From DASQUK01 sp046723645 (lineage in GTDB: Bacteria; Actinomycetota; Acidimicrobiia; Acidimicrobiales; VFJN01), in the NCBI GenBank assembly GCA_046723645.1, contig JBKOUY010000043.1, forward strand, positions 1 to 45,646: a stretch of DNA of 45,646 bases. The letters are read 5' to 3'. Both the position numbers and the translations under genes were made by a program. The notes below the pieces were generated by a model, which worked only from the letters and a program-made list of their open reading frames with translations, made no database searches and was not told where the DNA came from. Position 1 is the first letter of the stretch. The number at the start of each line of letters is the position of its first letter. Shown piece by piece: positions 9,951 through 18,066 of the stretch.

Positions 9951-10340
9951 ATGTGCTCATCCGTCTACGTGAAACAGATGGCAGGCGTGGGTGACCCGTT
10001 CGTCCGCATCACCGTCCCGGACCTGACGAACCTCATGGTCCAGGAGGCGTCGCATCTTGCCTGTCAACTGGGCTTGAAGGTGGACACGGTCGTGCTGACG
10101 CCGAATCCTGCGCCGGTCGAGGGCAAGGTCGCGAAGCAGGACCCGCAGCCCGGCAAGAAGCTACGGCCAGGACGCACGATGACTCTGTATCTCGAGTTTC
10201 CGCAGCGGCGCCCACGACAAAATGCTGACTCCCTCACCAACGACGACAGCCAGCCCGAACCGAGCCGACGCCGTCCGGCCCGTACGCAGCACAGCGGCCC
10301 CCGCATCCGACCGGCGGCTATGCGCCAGCGCCGATGCTGA
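9951..10340 (+). CDS. Single PASTA-domain protein or fragment
   Basis: Residues ~20-85 match one PASTA repeat: VPDLTNLMVQEASHLACQLG, then LKVDTVV, GKVAKQDPQPGKKLRPG and a closing TMTLYLEF strand. PASTA domains bind peptidoglycan or muropeptides and normally occur in kinases or penicillin-binding proteins. Here nothing precedes the domain except a short N-terminus, and the C-terminus is a basic, low-complexity tail. A better placed ATG at 9908, with a Ala-rich signal-like start, is in another frame and stops after 28 codons. A frameshift between 9908 and 9990 is therefore likely, and this may be a broken gene. Confidence 0.45.
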   Translation: MCSSVYVKQMAGVGDPFVRITVPDLTNLMVQEASHLACQLGLKVDTVVLTPNPAPVEGKVAKQDPQPGKKLRPGRTMTLYLEFPQRRPRQNADSLTNDDSQPEPSRRRPARTQHSGPRIRPAAMRQRRC

Positions 10341-10364
10341 ACTCAGCCGCGACGCGCCGCGGCG

Positions 10365-10700
10365 TCAGTTCCAGGTGATCCAGCGGGTGTCCAGCGGTTC
10401 GCCGGGTGGGTGCTGCCACTCGGGTGCGGGCAGCTTCAGGTCGCGAGCGACGTTGGCGATTGAGGACCCGGGATGGGGCGCCGTGGTCGCGCGGGTTCGA
10501 GTCGCCGGCCCCGTTCGTCGGCGAACGTCAGCCCGCCGGGCTCGGCGGGGCTGCCCTCGACGCTCAACAGGCCCTCGTGGACCATGCGGTGATGCGCCGG
10601 GCACAAGGCGAACAGGTTGCGGCGAGCCGACGTTTACGTCCGCAGGTCGGCGACACAGGGACGGTCGCAGCGCCGGTTCACAACGTCGTTCTGTGGTTTC
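10365..10700 (-). pseudogene. HNH endonuclease (DUF222/13E12-like) C-terminal relic
   Basis: In one minus-strand frame the segment around 10500-10620 reads RRNLFALCPAHHRMVHEG then GGLTFADERGRRLEP. This is the C-terminal half of the HNH motif found in DUF222/13E12-repeat endonucleases of actinobacteria. A stop (TAA) lies just upstream in this frame, while a Cys-containing N-terminal half of the motif (RRCEPALRPSLC) is in another frame. The tail continues in that second frame to 10365. At least two frameshifts are needed, so it is a pseudogene. Confidence 0.55.
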
Positions 10701-10871
10701 AGGGGGGCGTGCGAGGCGAGCGCCTACCGGGCATTCGGCGCTGTGTGGAAGTTCCGACGTGACGCGAGTCCTGCCGACCTTGCGTCGATAGGTGGCCACA
10801 CGCAGATCGCCGATTATGAACTCGACGTGTGGTGCGAAGCAGGCTGGTCCGGGAGCTGGCAGCCTGAGTGC

Positions 10872-11417
10872 GTGATTACCATCCGGCGGGTCGGGCTCGA
10901 AGACCTACGAGAGGTCGTTGGTGCCATCGACCGCTCGGAGCACGTGGATGGCGAGTACGCGGTCGTCGAGGGTCGCCTCGTCGAGCGGCCGGTCACGATG
11001 AGCGATATCCCACCGCTCGATCCTGTTGGTGACGGGTCCCACAGCGTCGCTGCGAAGGTGCAGTTCTGCGCCGCCGTCGTTGACGAACGTGCTGGCGTCG
11101 TGCTCGGCGCCTTCAACGGCGAGCGCGTCGCCGGCGTAGCCGTCGTGGCACCATCCTTTGAGCCGCCGCTGGCGTGGTTTGCGTACTTGGATGTCAACCG
11201 TGCCGATCGACGCCACGGCGTTGCCTCTGCGTTGTGGGATGCGGCGGGCCACCTCGCGCGAGAGTGCGGCGCGCGGCAGCTGTACGTTTCCGCGACGCCC
11301 ACAGCGTCGGCCGTCGGTTTCTACCTCTCCCGCGGATGCCGATTAGCCGATCCCGTGCACCCCGTGCTGTTCGAACACGAACCCGACGACATCCACCTCG
11401 TCGGGGAACTCGGTTAG
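10872..11417 (+). CDS. GNAT-family N-acetyltransferase
   Basis: A 181-aa protein from GTG 10872. Motif A of the GNAT fold (LDVNRADRRHGVASALWDAA, about residues 114-133) gives the acetyl-CoA pyrophosphate-binding loop. Motif B follows (LYVSATPTASAVGFYLSRGC). The N-terminal half (ITIRRVGLEDLREVV) is the usual first strand and helix. The open frame extends further upstream, but that part is not protein-like and overlaps the HNH relic. The substrate is unknown. It is one of the few intact-looking genes in the accessory stretch. Confidence 0.75.
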   Translation: MITIRRVGLEDLREVVGAIDRSEHVDGEYAVVEGRLVERPVTMSDIPPLDPVGDGSHSVAAKVQFCAAVVDERAGVVLGAFNGERVAGVAVVAPSFEPPLAWFAYLDVNRADRRHGVASALWDAAGHLARECGARQLYVSATPTASAVGFYLSRGCRLADPVHPVLFEHEPDDIHLVGELG

Positions 11418-11586
11418 CCGCCTGCGCAGTTCGACGGTTCGGTACGGCGCAGAGGCTCGCGTCCCGTCGGACGAAGCCACGGACACGCGAAGCCTGCTTC
11501 GATACCGATCTGCCGATCTCGCACCGTGTCGTTCTGTGCTCGCCGTCGGCCCGGCAGGGTGCGCTCGGTTCGGGCAGTATGCGTGC

Positions 11587-12063
11587 GTGACTCCCGACGA
11601 GGCTTGCCCCGACGCATCTCTCGTTGCCCGCAGCGCGACCGGGGTCTTTCTTTGTGGGGAGCCGTGCGCACCACGCAACGCGTGCCGAATGGGGATACTG
11701 GCTGCGCGGCGGGAGGACGAGAACTCGGTCTCCTTCGACATCGAGTGCCCTCACGATTACCGCGAGACACCAAACCTCGCGCACACATCATGGACGGCGG
11801 GAGTCATGAGCGAGATGTGCGGCCAACTTCCGTTGTTCTTCGGCATCATGGCGTTTACCGGGACCGTGACGACCCGTTTTCAAGCACCCGTTCCTACCGG
11901 CGAGCGGTTGATCGGTCGGGCGACGTTCGAAGAGCGCGAGGGGCGGAAGGTCTTCGTGGATGCGACGCTCATGTCGTCGGTGACAGGGACGGAACTCGCG
12001 AAGGCGTCGGCGATCACGATCGCGGTTGAGATGCGCAACCTCGAAGATCGTGGACTGACCTGA
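11587..12063 (+). CDS. PaaI-like hotdog-fold thioesterase family protein
   Basis: A 158-aa protein in which residues ~55-150 have the hotdog pattern: NLAHTSWTAGVMSEMCGQLP followed by strands FTGTVTTRFQAPVPTGE, LIGRATFEEREGRKVFVDAT and a final AKASAITIAV. This family generally hydrolyses acyl-CoA thioesters. The N-terminal ~45 residues are Cys-rich and unusual. The GTG at 11587 is chosen because CAGTAT lies 6 nt before it, the leaderless geometry seen elsewhere, and the sequence before it does not look coding. Substrate unknown. Confidence 0.7.
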   Translation: MTPDEACPDASLVARSATGVFLCGEPCAPRNACRMGILAARREDENSVSFDIECPHDYRETPNLAHTSWTAGVMSEMCGQLPLFFGIMAFTGTVTTRFQAPVPTGERLIGRATFEEREGRKVFVDATLMSSVTGTELAKASAITIAVEMRNLEDRGLT

Positions 12064-12247
12064 CCGCGCCAGATCATCACCGCCGATTCACGCCCCGAAG
12101 TTCTGTGCTGGCGATCCGCCGGGCGGTGGCCGCCCGCAGCGAAGCAATCTGCGCTGTATTGCGACATCGCGTGAGCCTGCGGAGTCATCCCGTCCGGACG
12201 ATGCGGTCGCATGGTCTCCACCGCTTTGATGATTGGTGGAGGCGTGG

Positions 12248-14056
12248 ATGACCACTGACCAGATCTTCGCGGGTGTGGGGTTGACGGTCGGGCTGGCGGT
12301 CGGGTCCCAGATCCTGGCCAGCCGGTTGAGGATTCCCGCCATCGTCGTGCTGCTACCCGTCGGGTTCGTCGCCGGCGCGCTCACCGACGACGTGGTCCCC
12401 ACCAACATCGTCGGGTCGGCCTTCCAGCCGCTCGTCTCGCTGGGCGTCGCCGTGATCCTCTTCGACAGCGGGGTCGAGCTCGATCTGCGGCAGCTCACCG
12501 GTCGCACACACCGGGTCGTGATCCGGCTGATCGTTTTGGGGGTGGCGATTACGTGGGGGATCGCCGCGGTCTCGGCCGCGCTCATCCTCGGCATGTCGAG
12601 CGAAGCCGCCGTCATGATCGGCGCCATCCTCGTCGTCTCCGGCCCAACGGTCGTCGGACCGTTGCTGTCGTTCGTCCGACCGAGCATGCGCCTACGGACG
12701 ATCCTTGGCTGGGAAGGTTCGGTCATCGACCCGATCGGCGCCATCCTGGGCGCCCTCGCGTTCCACGCCATCGTGGCCAACGGCTACGCCGTGGGGCAGT
12801 TCCTCGCGAGCGTCGGGGTCGGCCTCGTCGGCGGCCTGGTCGGCACCGCGGTGCTGTGGCTGCTGCTCAAGCATTTCCGGCTATCGGAGGTCCTCGGCAC
12901 CTCCGGCACCCTGGCCACGGTGATCGCCGTCGCCGCGGCGTGCGACATCGTCCGCGATGACACCGGGCTCATCGCCGCGATTCTCATAGGCATCGCCCTG
13001 GCCAACCTGCCCGGCTTCGACATCCCCACCCGCCGCCCGTTCTTCGAAACCGTGATCCAGCTCACCATCGGCGTCCTCTTCATCTCGATCTCTGCGACCG
13101 TGACACCTGAGTCGGTCCGCGACGTGCTGTGGCCCACCCTGGGACTCGTCGCCGTGCTCGTGGTCGTGGCGCGCCCGCTCGTCGCGTTGCTGGCCACCCT
13201 TCGCTCCGGCCTGTCGACGGGCGAGAGGGCGTTCGTCGGATGGATGGCGCCCCGCGGCATTGTGGCCGCGGCAACCGCCTCCACCTTCGCGGCGACCCTC
13301 GTCAGCACCGGCGTCGGTGGAGCCTCCGACATCCTGCCGGCGACATTCCTCGTAATCGTCGCAACGGTGACGCTCTACGGTCTCACCGCGGTCCCCGTAG
13401 CGGGGCGGCTCGGGGTCGCCCGCCCGGCGGCGTCACTCCCGCTGATCGTGGGCGACAGCGCGTGGGTCGTGGCCCTGGCCCAAGGTCTTCGGGGGCAGGG
13501 CCTAGACCTCCTCATGTGGGCGGGAGCGCACCAACAGCGTCGTCGGATCGAGCAGACGGGTCTGGCGCTGGCCCCCGGCCGCCTGCTGGCCGACGCCACC
13601 GGTCGCGGTGCCGAGCTCGAGGGGATCACCATGGTGCTGCTGCTCACCGACGAGGATGACTTCAACGCGCTGGCGGCGGCGGCCCTGGAGGGCACCCTCG
13701 ATGAGGGCGTCTACCGGGTCGCAGCGCCCAGCCAAGATGTCGGCGTGATCGCTCCATTCACTCCAGGCGAACTGCTGTTCAGCCCACGCCTAACCGGCGC
13801 CGAGATCGCCCGCCTGTACGACGACGGAGCCGAGATCACCACCAGCGCAGCAGACCAGCCCCTTCCAGGGGGCGCAGAGCCGCTCTTCGTCGTGCGTGCC
13901 GACCGCCGGCTCGAACCCGTCACCGCAACAAGCACCCCCGAACCCGCCGACGGCGACACGCTCGTCCTGCTCGGTCCAGTGCCGGAACATCCAAACGCAC
14001 TGGAGCAGGACGCCCACGCACCATCCACGGCAGGCGACGCCGCCGGCGGGCGGTGA
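12248..14056 (+). CDS. Na+(K+)/H+ antiporter, CPA1/NhaP-like, with C-terminal regulatory domain
   Basis: A 602-aa membrane antiporter. Residues ~1-400 form about 12 transmembrane helices. The CPA core is seen as VAVILFDSGVELDL (helix 4), SGPTVVGPLLSF (a discontinuous helix) and WEGSVIDPIGAILG (the ion-binding helix containing Asp). WMAPRGIVAAATAS is the typical late motif. The C-terminal ~200 residues are soluble; they begin PLIVGDSAWVVALAQGL, suggesting a TrkA-N-like nucleotide-binding fold. A GGAGG Shine-Dalgarno 5 nt before the ATG fixes the start. It probably exchanges Na+ or K+ for H+ and contributes to pH or salt homeostasis. It is intact and lies next to IS110 debris. Confidence 0.9.
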   Translation: MTTDQIFAGVGLTVGLAVGSQILASRLRIPAIVVLLPVGFVAGALTDDVVPTNIVGSAFQPLVSLGVAVILFDSGVELDLRQLTGRTHRVVIRLIVLGVAITWGIAAVSAALILGMSSEAAVMIGAILVVSGPTVVGPLLSFVRPSMRLRTILGWEGSVIDPIGAILGALAFHAIVANGYAVGQFLASVGVGLVGGLVGTAVLWLLLKHFRLSEVLGTSGTLATVIAVAAACDIVRDDTGLIAAILIGIALANLPGFDIPTRRPFFETVIQLTIGVLFISISATVTPESVRDVLWPTLGLVAVLVVVARPLVALLATLRSGLSTGERAFVGWMAPRGIVAAATASTFAATLVSTGVGGASDILPATFLVIVATVTLYGLTAVPVAGRLGVARPAASLPLIVGDSAWVVALAQGLRGQGLDLLMWAGAHQQRRRIEQTGLALAPGRLLADATGRGAELEGITMVLLLTDEDDFNALAAAALEGTLDEGVYRVAAPSQDVGVIAPFTPGELLFSPRLTGAEIARLYDDGAEITTSAADQPLPGGAEPLFVVRADRRLEPVTATSTPEPADGDTLVLLGPVPEHPNALEQDAHAPSTAGDAAGGR

Positions 14057-14432
14057 GCCCTGCGCCGACATTCAGCCGATTCGGTCGACGCCGATGGGGC
14101 CCGGCGGGATCGACACCGAACTGCCGCTATGCGCCCGCAGGTGAGCACCGGATCGGGCAACGAGTGTGTGGGGTGTCCCGCCGGGGTGTCTCGGTGGGTC
14201 ATGGTTCGGGTGGGTGTGCGAGCTGGGTCTGACTCGAATGCACGGGCTGGCGTCCGCTTTGGGGGGTGCCTTGAGATTGATCTGTCGGCCCGGTCCGCTC
14301 ACCCATCCGACACCCACCGGTCGGGCGGAGTGACCTACTAGGAGCCTGTCGCTGAGGCTCGTCGTTGTCTTGTCCGCCGTCCCGGCGGTGCGGTGCCTCA
14401 CCGTCACTTGAGCGAACAGGAAGGCGAGAGCA
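14057..14432 (+). other. Non-coding stretch before the IS110 remnant
   Basis: No convincing gene is seen in these 376 bases. Coding bias is lost and base composition is less GC-rich than in flanking genes. It directly precedes the IS110 transposase start, so the right-hand part is probably the left end of that element. In IS110-group elements this region can encode the bridge RNA that guides recombination. I see short inverted repeats (for example CCGTCCCGGCGG near 14378) but cannot define element ends. Confidence 0.3.
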
Positions 14433-15315
14433 ATGGCAGCACAGATCACCGGTGGGGTCGACACCCACCTCGACGGCCACCCCGGCGGGCTATCGGGCTC
14501 TGCTGGGTTGGCTCGGATCGCACGGGGAGGTCGTGGTGGTGGGTGTCGAGGGGACCGGCAGCTACGGCGCCGGCCTGGCCCGCCATCTCCAGCGCGAAAG
14601 GGTGGCGGTGGTGGAGGTCGACCGTCCGAACCGTCAGCGACGCCGCCGGCAGGGCAAGTCCGACCCGCATGACGTGGTGACGGCCGCTCGGGCCGCCCAG
14701 GCCGGGGACGCGCTGGGCGCAGCGAAGCTGAGGGATCGCAACGTCGAGGCCATCAGGGTGCTGCGGGTGGCGCGCGGTGGCGCCAAGCGGGACCGGACCA
14801 GGGCGATCAACCAGATGCGGTCGCTGGTGTCCACCGCCCCTGACGATGTACGCCAGCAACTACGCGGGCTCACCATCCCCAAGCTGGTGCGCCGGGCGGC
14901 GGCGTTCCGTCCAGGCGGACGCCGCGACGTCGGCTCCGCTACCCGTCTGGCGTTGCGCACCCTGGCCCGTCGGGTGCTCGAGCTCGACAGCGAAGTCGCT
15001 GCCCTCGACGAGGTCCTGGATCCGCTGGTTGCCGCCACGGCGCCCGAACTGGTTGCTCAGGTCGGTGTCGGCACCGAGCCGCTGGGCGTGCGGCTTTGCT
15101 GCAACGGGTCTCGTCGCGACGCGTGGTCCTCTGGGATGCAGCGCGACATGGGCCAGGGTCTCGTCGCCTACCTGCTGTCGCTTCCACGCTCGAAAGAACG
15201 GCCGCCCCAGGTTGACACCCTCGGCCCTGCACCGTCGGACGAGGTCGTGTCGGTCGCAGAACAGCGGGCGTGGTACGAGTCTTGGCTCGCACATCCTCCC
15301 GATGGCGGCGCATAG
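14433..15315 (+). mobile_element. IS110-family transposase remnant
   Basis: The ATG at 14433 opens MAAQITGGVDTHLDGH, the DEDD-domain start with the first catalytic Asp. The frame then shifts: GYRALLGWLGSHG, GVEGTGSYGAGLARHLQRE, VDRPNRQRRRRQGKSDPHD and RAINQMRSLV continue in the +1 frame (from about 14485). The usual ~30 residues between the first Asp and GYRALL are missing, so a small deletion caused the frameshift. Similarity persists to about 15090 (APELVAQVGVGTEP). The C-terminal domain with the catalytic Ser and the RHRLNRGG-type motif is absent. The element is therefore inactive. The remaining bases to 15315 are not recognisable. Confidence 0.8.
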
Positions 15316-15339
15316 CTGCCGATCCGCGCACGTCACACG

Positions 15340-15403
15340 AGGCACCACCGCGCCACCGGCATCCGCATCGCCATGCGCTCCCTCGCCCGGCGCATCCGCG
15401 ATC
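15340..15403 (+). mobile_element. Scrap of a second IS110-like transposase
   Basis: One frame reads RHHRATGIRIAMRSLARRI then RDLKA. This closely resembles the internal segment of the IS110 transposase just upstream (SATRLALRTLARRVLELDSE, near 14930-15000). Only about 21 codons survive, running up to the stop of the convergent VOC gene. It looks like a second, different IS110 copy truncated at that point. Confidence 0.45.
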
Positions 15404-15793
15404 TCAAGGCTGGGGGTGGTAGATCTCGACGAGATTGCCGTCGGGGTCGTAGACGATCGCGTAGCGGGTGCCCCAGGGGGCTTCCCACGGCGTGCGATCC
15501 GCCTTGTAGCCGCGCCCCTTAAGCTTGGTGAACAGCGCATCGACGTCCCCGGCGGAATCGACCTGGAACCCAAGTGTCACCATGCCATGGGGCGCCGGCC
15601 GATAGTCCGGCGCATACAACTTGGCGAACTGCACACGTTGCCAGTAGATCTGCAGTCCGCCGGGCAGCTCCAACTCGACGTGGATCTCGCGGTACGCCTC
15701 AGGCGGGAACTTGAAACCCAGATGCCGGTAGAAGGTGAGCGACCGAGCCATGTCGTTGACCATCACGCAGATGAAACCGGGACGAGGGGTCAT
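15404..15793 (-). CDS. VOC superfamily (glyoxalase/bleomycin-resistance-like) protein
   Basis: A 129-aa protein with the paired beta-alpha-beta-beta-beta units of the vicinal oxygen chelate fold. The first module starts FICVMVNDMARSLTFYRHLG, with the ELELPGGLQIYW strand. The second has GFQVDSAGDVDALFTKLKG and ends YAIVYDPDGNLVEIYHP, with a conserved Glu as a possible metal ligand. The ATG at 15793 gives the standard fold start. Members include glyoxalases, dioxygenases and antibiotic-binding proteins; the actual role is unknown. It is intact between mobile debris and an uncharacterised ORF. Confidence 0.8.
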   Translation of the reverse strand: MTPRPGFICVMVNDMARSLTFYRHLGFKFPPEAYREIHVELELPGGLQIYWQRVQFAKLYAPDYRPAPHGMVTLGFQVDSAGDVDALFTKLKGRGYKADRTPWEAPWGTRYAIVYDPDGNLVEIYHPQP

Positions 15794-15894
15794 TGGTCTG
15801 ATCGTCCCCCGGCTTGAGCCGTAGTTCAAACTCGAGCGCGGGCAACAGCACCGAACTGGCGCTCTGTGTGGCGTTGACAGGGCACTCTGTCTGG

Positions 15895-16296
15895 GTGGAG
15901 TCCACTGCCGCCGCGCTGACGAACCTGCTTCGTGAGGGAACCGATGCCGCGTGGAGGGCACTCCGTGACGTGTTGGACAGTCACGGACTGGACCCGGCTC
16001 GGTGCGTTGTCGCCTTCTCCGCAGAACAGGGTGACGATGCCGACTTCGCCGTGCTGCTGACGGACGGCGGCGAGGTTGTCACCTGCGTGGGCGCCCTCGA
16101 CCGCATCCGCCTTGGAGTGGACGACAATCACGGCCTGGTGGCGAGACGCCGTATCGAGCCGACGTGGAGCAGGCGATGCTTCTGCACTCATACCTGCGGA
16201 TCCGCGTCACGAGTGCCCCTACAGAACGCGGCGACAGAACGATGCAAATGCCTACGGTCGGTGCGCTTCGCTCACGGCGATGACAGGATGCCCTAG
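15895..16296 (+). CDS. Hypothetical protein, possibly decayed
   Basis: From GTG 15895 the ORF gives 133 aa. Residues ~1-90 look protein-like (TNLLREGTDAAWRALRDVLD, ADFAVLLTDGGEVVTCVGAL), with amphipathic helices followed by beta strands. The last ~40 residues are Cys/Arg-rich and unlike a natural fold, suggesting that a frameshift or truncation has replaced the real C-terminus. No family is recognised. TTG 15814 and GTG 15868 are alternative starts. It overlaps the end of the convergent gene by a few bases. Confidence 0.35.
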   Translation: MESTAAALTNLLREGTDAAWRALRDVLDSHGLDPARCVVAFSAEQGDDADFAVLLTDGGEVVTCVGALDRIRLGVDDNHGLVARRRIEPTWSRRCFCTHTCGSASRVPLQNAATERCKCLRSVRFAHGDDRMP

Positions 16297-16871
16297 CCGA
16301 CCCCCAGAACGTCGAGTACGCCGCCAAGCAGCCCGCCGAGCCCCCCGGCACCAGGGTCGTCGGCCGGCGGCGCCTCAGGGTCGGTGGTCGTCGTGGTGGC
16401 TCCGTCGGGAGGCGCCGACTGTGGCGGGGCCGTCGTGGCCGGGGCCGACGGGCTGGGGGACGTGACCAGATTCGGCGCCGCCGTCGTGGTCCCGGCCGGG
16501 CGAAGCGTTCCCGCGCCCCGGGAACGGGGCACCGGGGCGGCTCCAAGTGCGCGTTCGACAGCGGCCCCGGCGCCCGCCGCCGCCGAGCCCGGTGCCACTG
16601 TGCCGGGCTGCTGGACCGGCGCGGCGGGAACCGTGCCGCGCGGACCGGTCGCCTCGGCGTCCACATCGCCTCGATCGGCAGTCACGCGGTCGTCGGTCGG
16701 CGGGGCGGCGTCGTCGGCACCGCCGCCGGCGAGAAGCCACAGCGCTGCGACCGCGCCCACCATCGCCAGCGCTGCGAGCAGACCGGCGACACCGGCGCGC
16801 AGGCCGCCGCGGCGCCACGCCACGACCACGCTCCCCTTGCACGCAACGATCAGGTCCCAGGCTCCCCGCAC
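16293..16871 (-). CDS. Ala/Pro/Thr-rich membrane-anchored protein, function unknown
   Basis: A 192-aa ORF. Residues ~22-48 form one transmembrane helix (GVAGLLAALAMVGAVAALWL). The rest is a long low-complexity region rich in Ala, Pro, Gly and Thr (APATTAPPQSAPPDGATTTT), ending in a Gly/Leu-rich tail. This is a common design for extracytoplasmic anchored or secreted wall-region proteins in actinobacteria. The GTG at 16871 opens the frame, but a GTG about 14 codons later follows AAGGGGAGC and is a better ribosome-site candidate. No homologous domain is recognised. GC-rich third positions support coding. Confidence 0.5.
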   Translation of the reverse strand: MRGAWDLIVACKGSVVVAWRRGGLRAGVAGLLAALAMVGAVAALWLLAGGGADDAAPPTDDRVTADRGDVDAEATGPRGTVPAAPVQQPGTVAPGSAAAGAGAAVERALGAAPVPRSRGAGTLRPAGTTTAAPNLVTSPSPSAPATTAPPQSAPPDGATTTTTDPEAPPADDPGAGGLGGLLGGVLDVLGVG

Positions 16872-17004
16872 GGTCGGACATCATGCCCCAGCCACTCGCC
16901 GTGCGCCCGCCGTGTCGCCCAGCCGTGTCATCCGCCGCACCTGCTGCTGAAGGGACCCAGATACCCAGCCGGCCAGGCCCGGGCGGCTCCCCGGTACCTG
17001 GCAG

Positions 17005-17010
17005 TAGCCT
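17005..17010 (+). promoter_or_regulatory. -10 element for the deoC operon
   Basis: TAGCCT ends 6 nt before the GTG at 17017, the start of a 29-codon ORF overlapping deoC. This is the same spacing as at add, the TetR gene, the MarR gene and the histidine kinase. It suggests that the deoC operon has its own leaderless promoter at the edge of the accessory stretch. Confidence 0.5.
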
Positions 17011-17016
17011 GAACGC

Positions 17017-17106
17017 GTGACCGCATCTCCCCGGCGTCCCAACGCCCCCTCGCCGCCCACCTCCCTGGCGGTCGCTCGGCCGGCCGGCCACGAGGCCCAG
17101 TCGTGA
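17017..17106 (+). CDS. Leaderless 29-residue leader ORF coupled to deoC
   Basis: The GTG at 17017 lies 6 nt after TAGCCT and opens 29 codons that end with a TGA overlapping the deoC GTG by 4 nt (GTGA, 17103-17106). The peptide (VTASPRRPNAPSPPTSLAVA and a short tail) is Pro- and Arg-rich and not in frame with deoC. Since deoC itself has no clear Shine-Dalgarno, translation of this ORF may deliver ribosomes to deoC. It might also sense translation, as leader peptides do. The promoter and overlap are seen; the function is inferred. A chance ORF cannot be excluded. Confidence 0.45.
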   Translation: MTASPRRPNAPSPPTSLAVARPAGHEAQS

Positions 17107-18053
17107 CCGTCACCGTCCCCGTCGGGCTCGGCGACGTCACCGCCAGTAACGACACGGTGCGGCGCTTCCTTCACGGGCTCCCCGGTGTGGACCAGGTCGG
17201 CGTCGAGGCGCGGGCGGCCACGCTCGCCACGCGGTCCATCAAGACGACGGCCAAGGCGTTCGCCCTCGATCTGGCGATCCGGATGATGGACCTCACCACG
17301 CTCGAGGGACAGGACACGCCTGGCAAGGTCCGGGCGCTGTGCGCCAAGGGGCGCCGGCCCGATCCCACCGATCCGACGTGCCCGCCGGTGGCGGCGATCT
17401 GCGTCTACGGGGACCTGGTGCCGACGGCCGTCGAGGCGCTCGCCGGGTCGGGCGTCCACGTCGCTGCGGTCGCCACGGCATTCCCCTCGGGCCGGGCACC
17501 GCTGGACGTGAAGCTCGCCGACACCAAGGCCGCCGTGGCCGCCGGCGCCGACGAGATCGACATGGTGATCGACCGCGGTGCATTCCTGGCCGGGCGCTAC
17601 CTCGACGTCTACGACGAGATCGCCGCCACCAAGCAGGCCAGCGGCGACGCCCATCTCAAGGTCATCCTCGAGACGGGCGAGCTTGCCACCTACGACAACG
17701 TCCGCCGAGCGTCGTGGCTGGCCATGCTCGCCGGCGGCGACTTCATCAAGACGTCGACCGGCAAGGTCTCGCCCGCCGCCACCCTCCCGGTGACGCTGGT
17801 GATGCTCGAGGCGGTGCGCGACTTCCGCGACCAGACGGGCCGCCAGGTGGGTGTGAAGGCCGCTGGAGGCATCCGCGCTGCGAAGGATGCCATTCGCTAC
17901 CTGGTCGTGGTGAACGAGGTGGCCGGCGACGACTGGCTGAGCCCCGACGGGTTCCGCTTCGGTGCGTCCAGCTTGCTCAACGACCTCCTGATGCAGCGCG
18001 AGAAGCTCGCCACCGGCCGCTACGCCGGCCCCGACTACTTCACCCTCGACTGA
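17103..18053 (+). CDS. deoC: Deoxyribose-phosphate aldolase
   Basis: A 316-aa class I aldolase that splits 2-deoxyribose-5-phosphate into glyceraldehyde-3-phosphate and acetaldehyde. The Schiff-base lysine is Lys216 in DFIKTSTGKVSP; the second active-site lysine is Lys252 in VKAAGGIRAAKDA; Asp153 lies in DEIDMVIDRGAFL. The length matches the longer DeoC type (about 310-340 aa) found next to aldehyde dehydrogenases. The GTG start at 17103 overlaps the leader ORF. ALDH genes follow 13 nt downstream, an arrangement suited to removing acetaldehyde. It completes the pathway begun by cdd, deoA and add on the other side of the accessory stretch. Confidence 0.95.
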   Translation: MTVTVPVGLGDVTASNDTVRRFLHGLPGVDQVGVEARAATLATRSIKTTAKAFALDLAIRMMDLTTLEGQDTPGKVRALCAKGRRPDPTDPTCPPVAAICVYGDLVPTAVEALAGSGVHVAAVATAFPSGRAPLDVKLADTKAAVAAGADEIDMVIDRGAFLAGRYLDVYDEIAATKQASGDAHLKVILETGELATYDNVRRASWLAMLAGGDFIKTSTGKVSPAATLPVTLVMLEAVRDFRDQTGRQVGVKAAGGIRAAKDAIRYLVVVNEVAGDDWLSPDGFRFGASSLLNDLLMQREKLATGRYAGPDYFTLD

Positions 18054-18066
18054 CGGGTGCCCCACG

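Noticed and set aside
10490..10515. GCGGGTTCGAGTCG looks like a tRNA T-arm
   Set aside because: The flanking bases do not form the 5-bp T stem, no anticodon arm or acceptor stem is present, and the bases are part of the HNH relic.
11418..11586. Short gap before the thioesterase gene checked for a small gene or RNA
   Set aside because: No start with a ribosome site and no coding bias; nothing reportable.
15100..15330. Minus-strand frame (FCDRHDLVRRCRAEG) that looks partly protein-like
   Set aside because: No recognisable family, no start or ribosome site; left as undefined debris after the IS110 relic.
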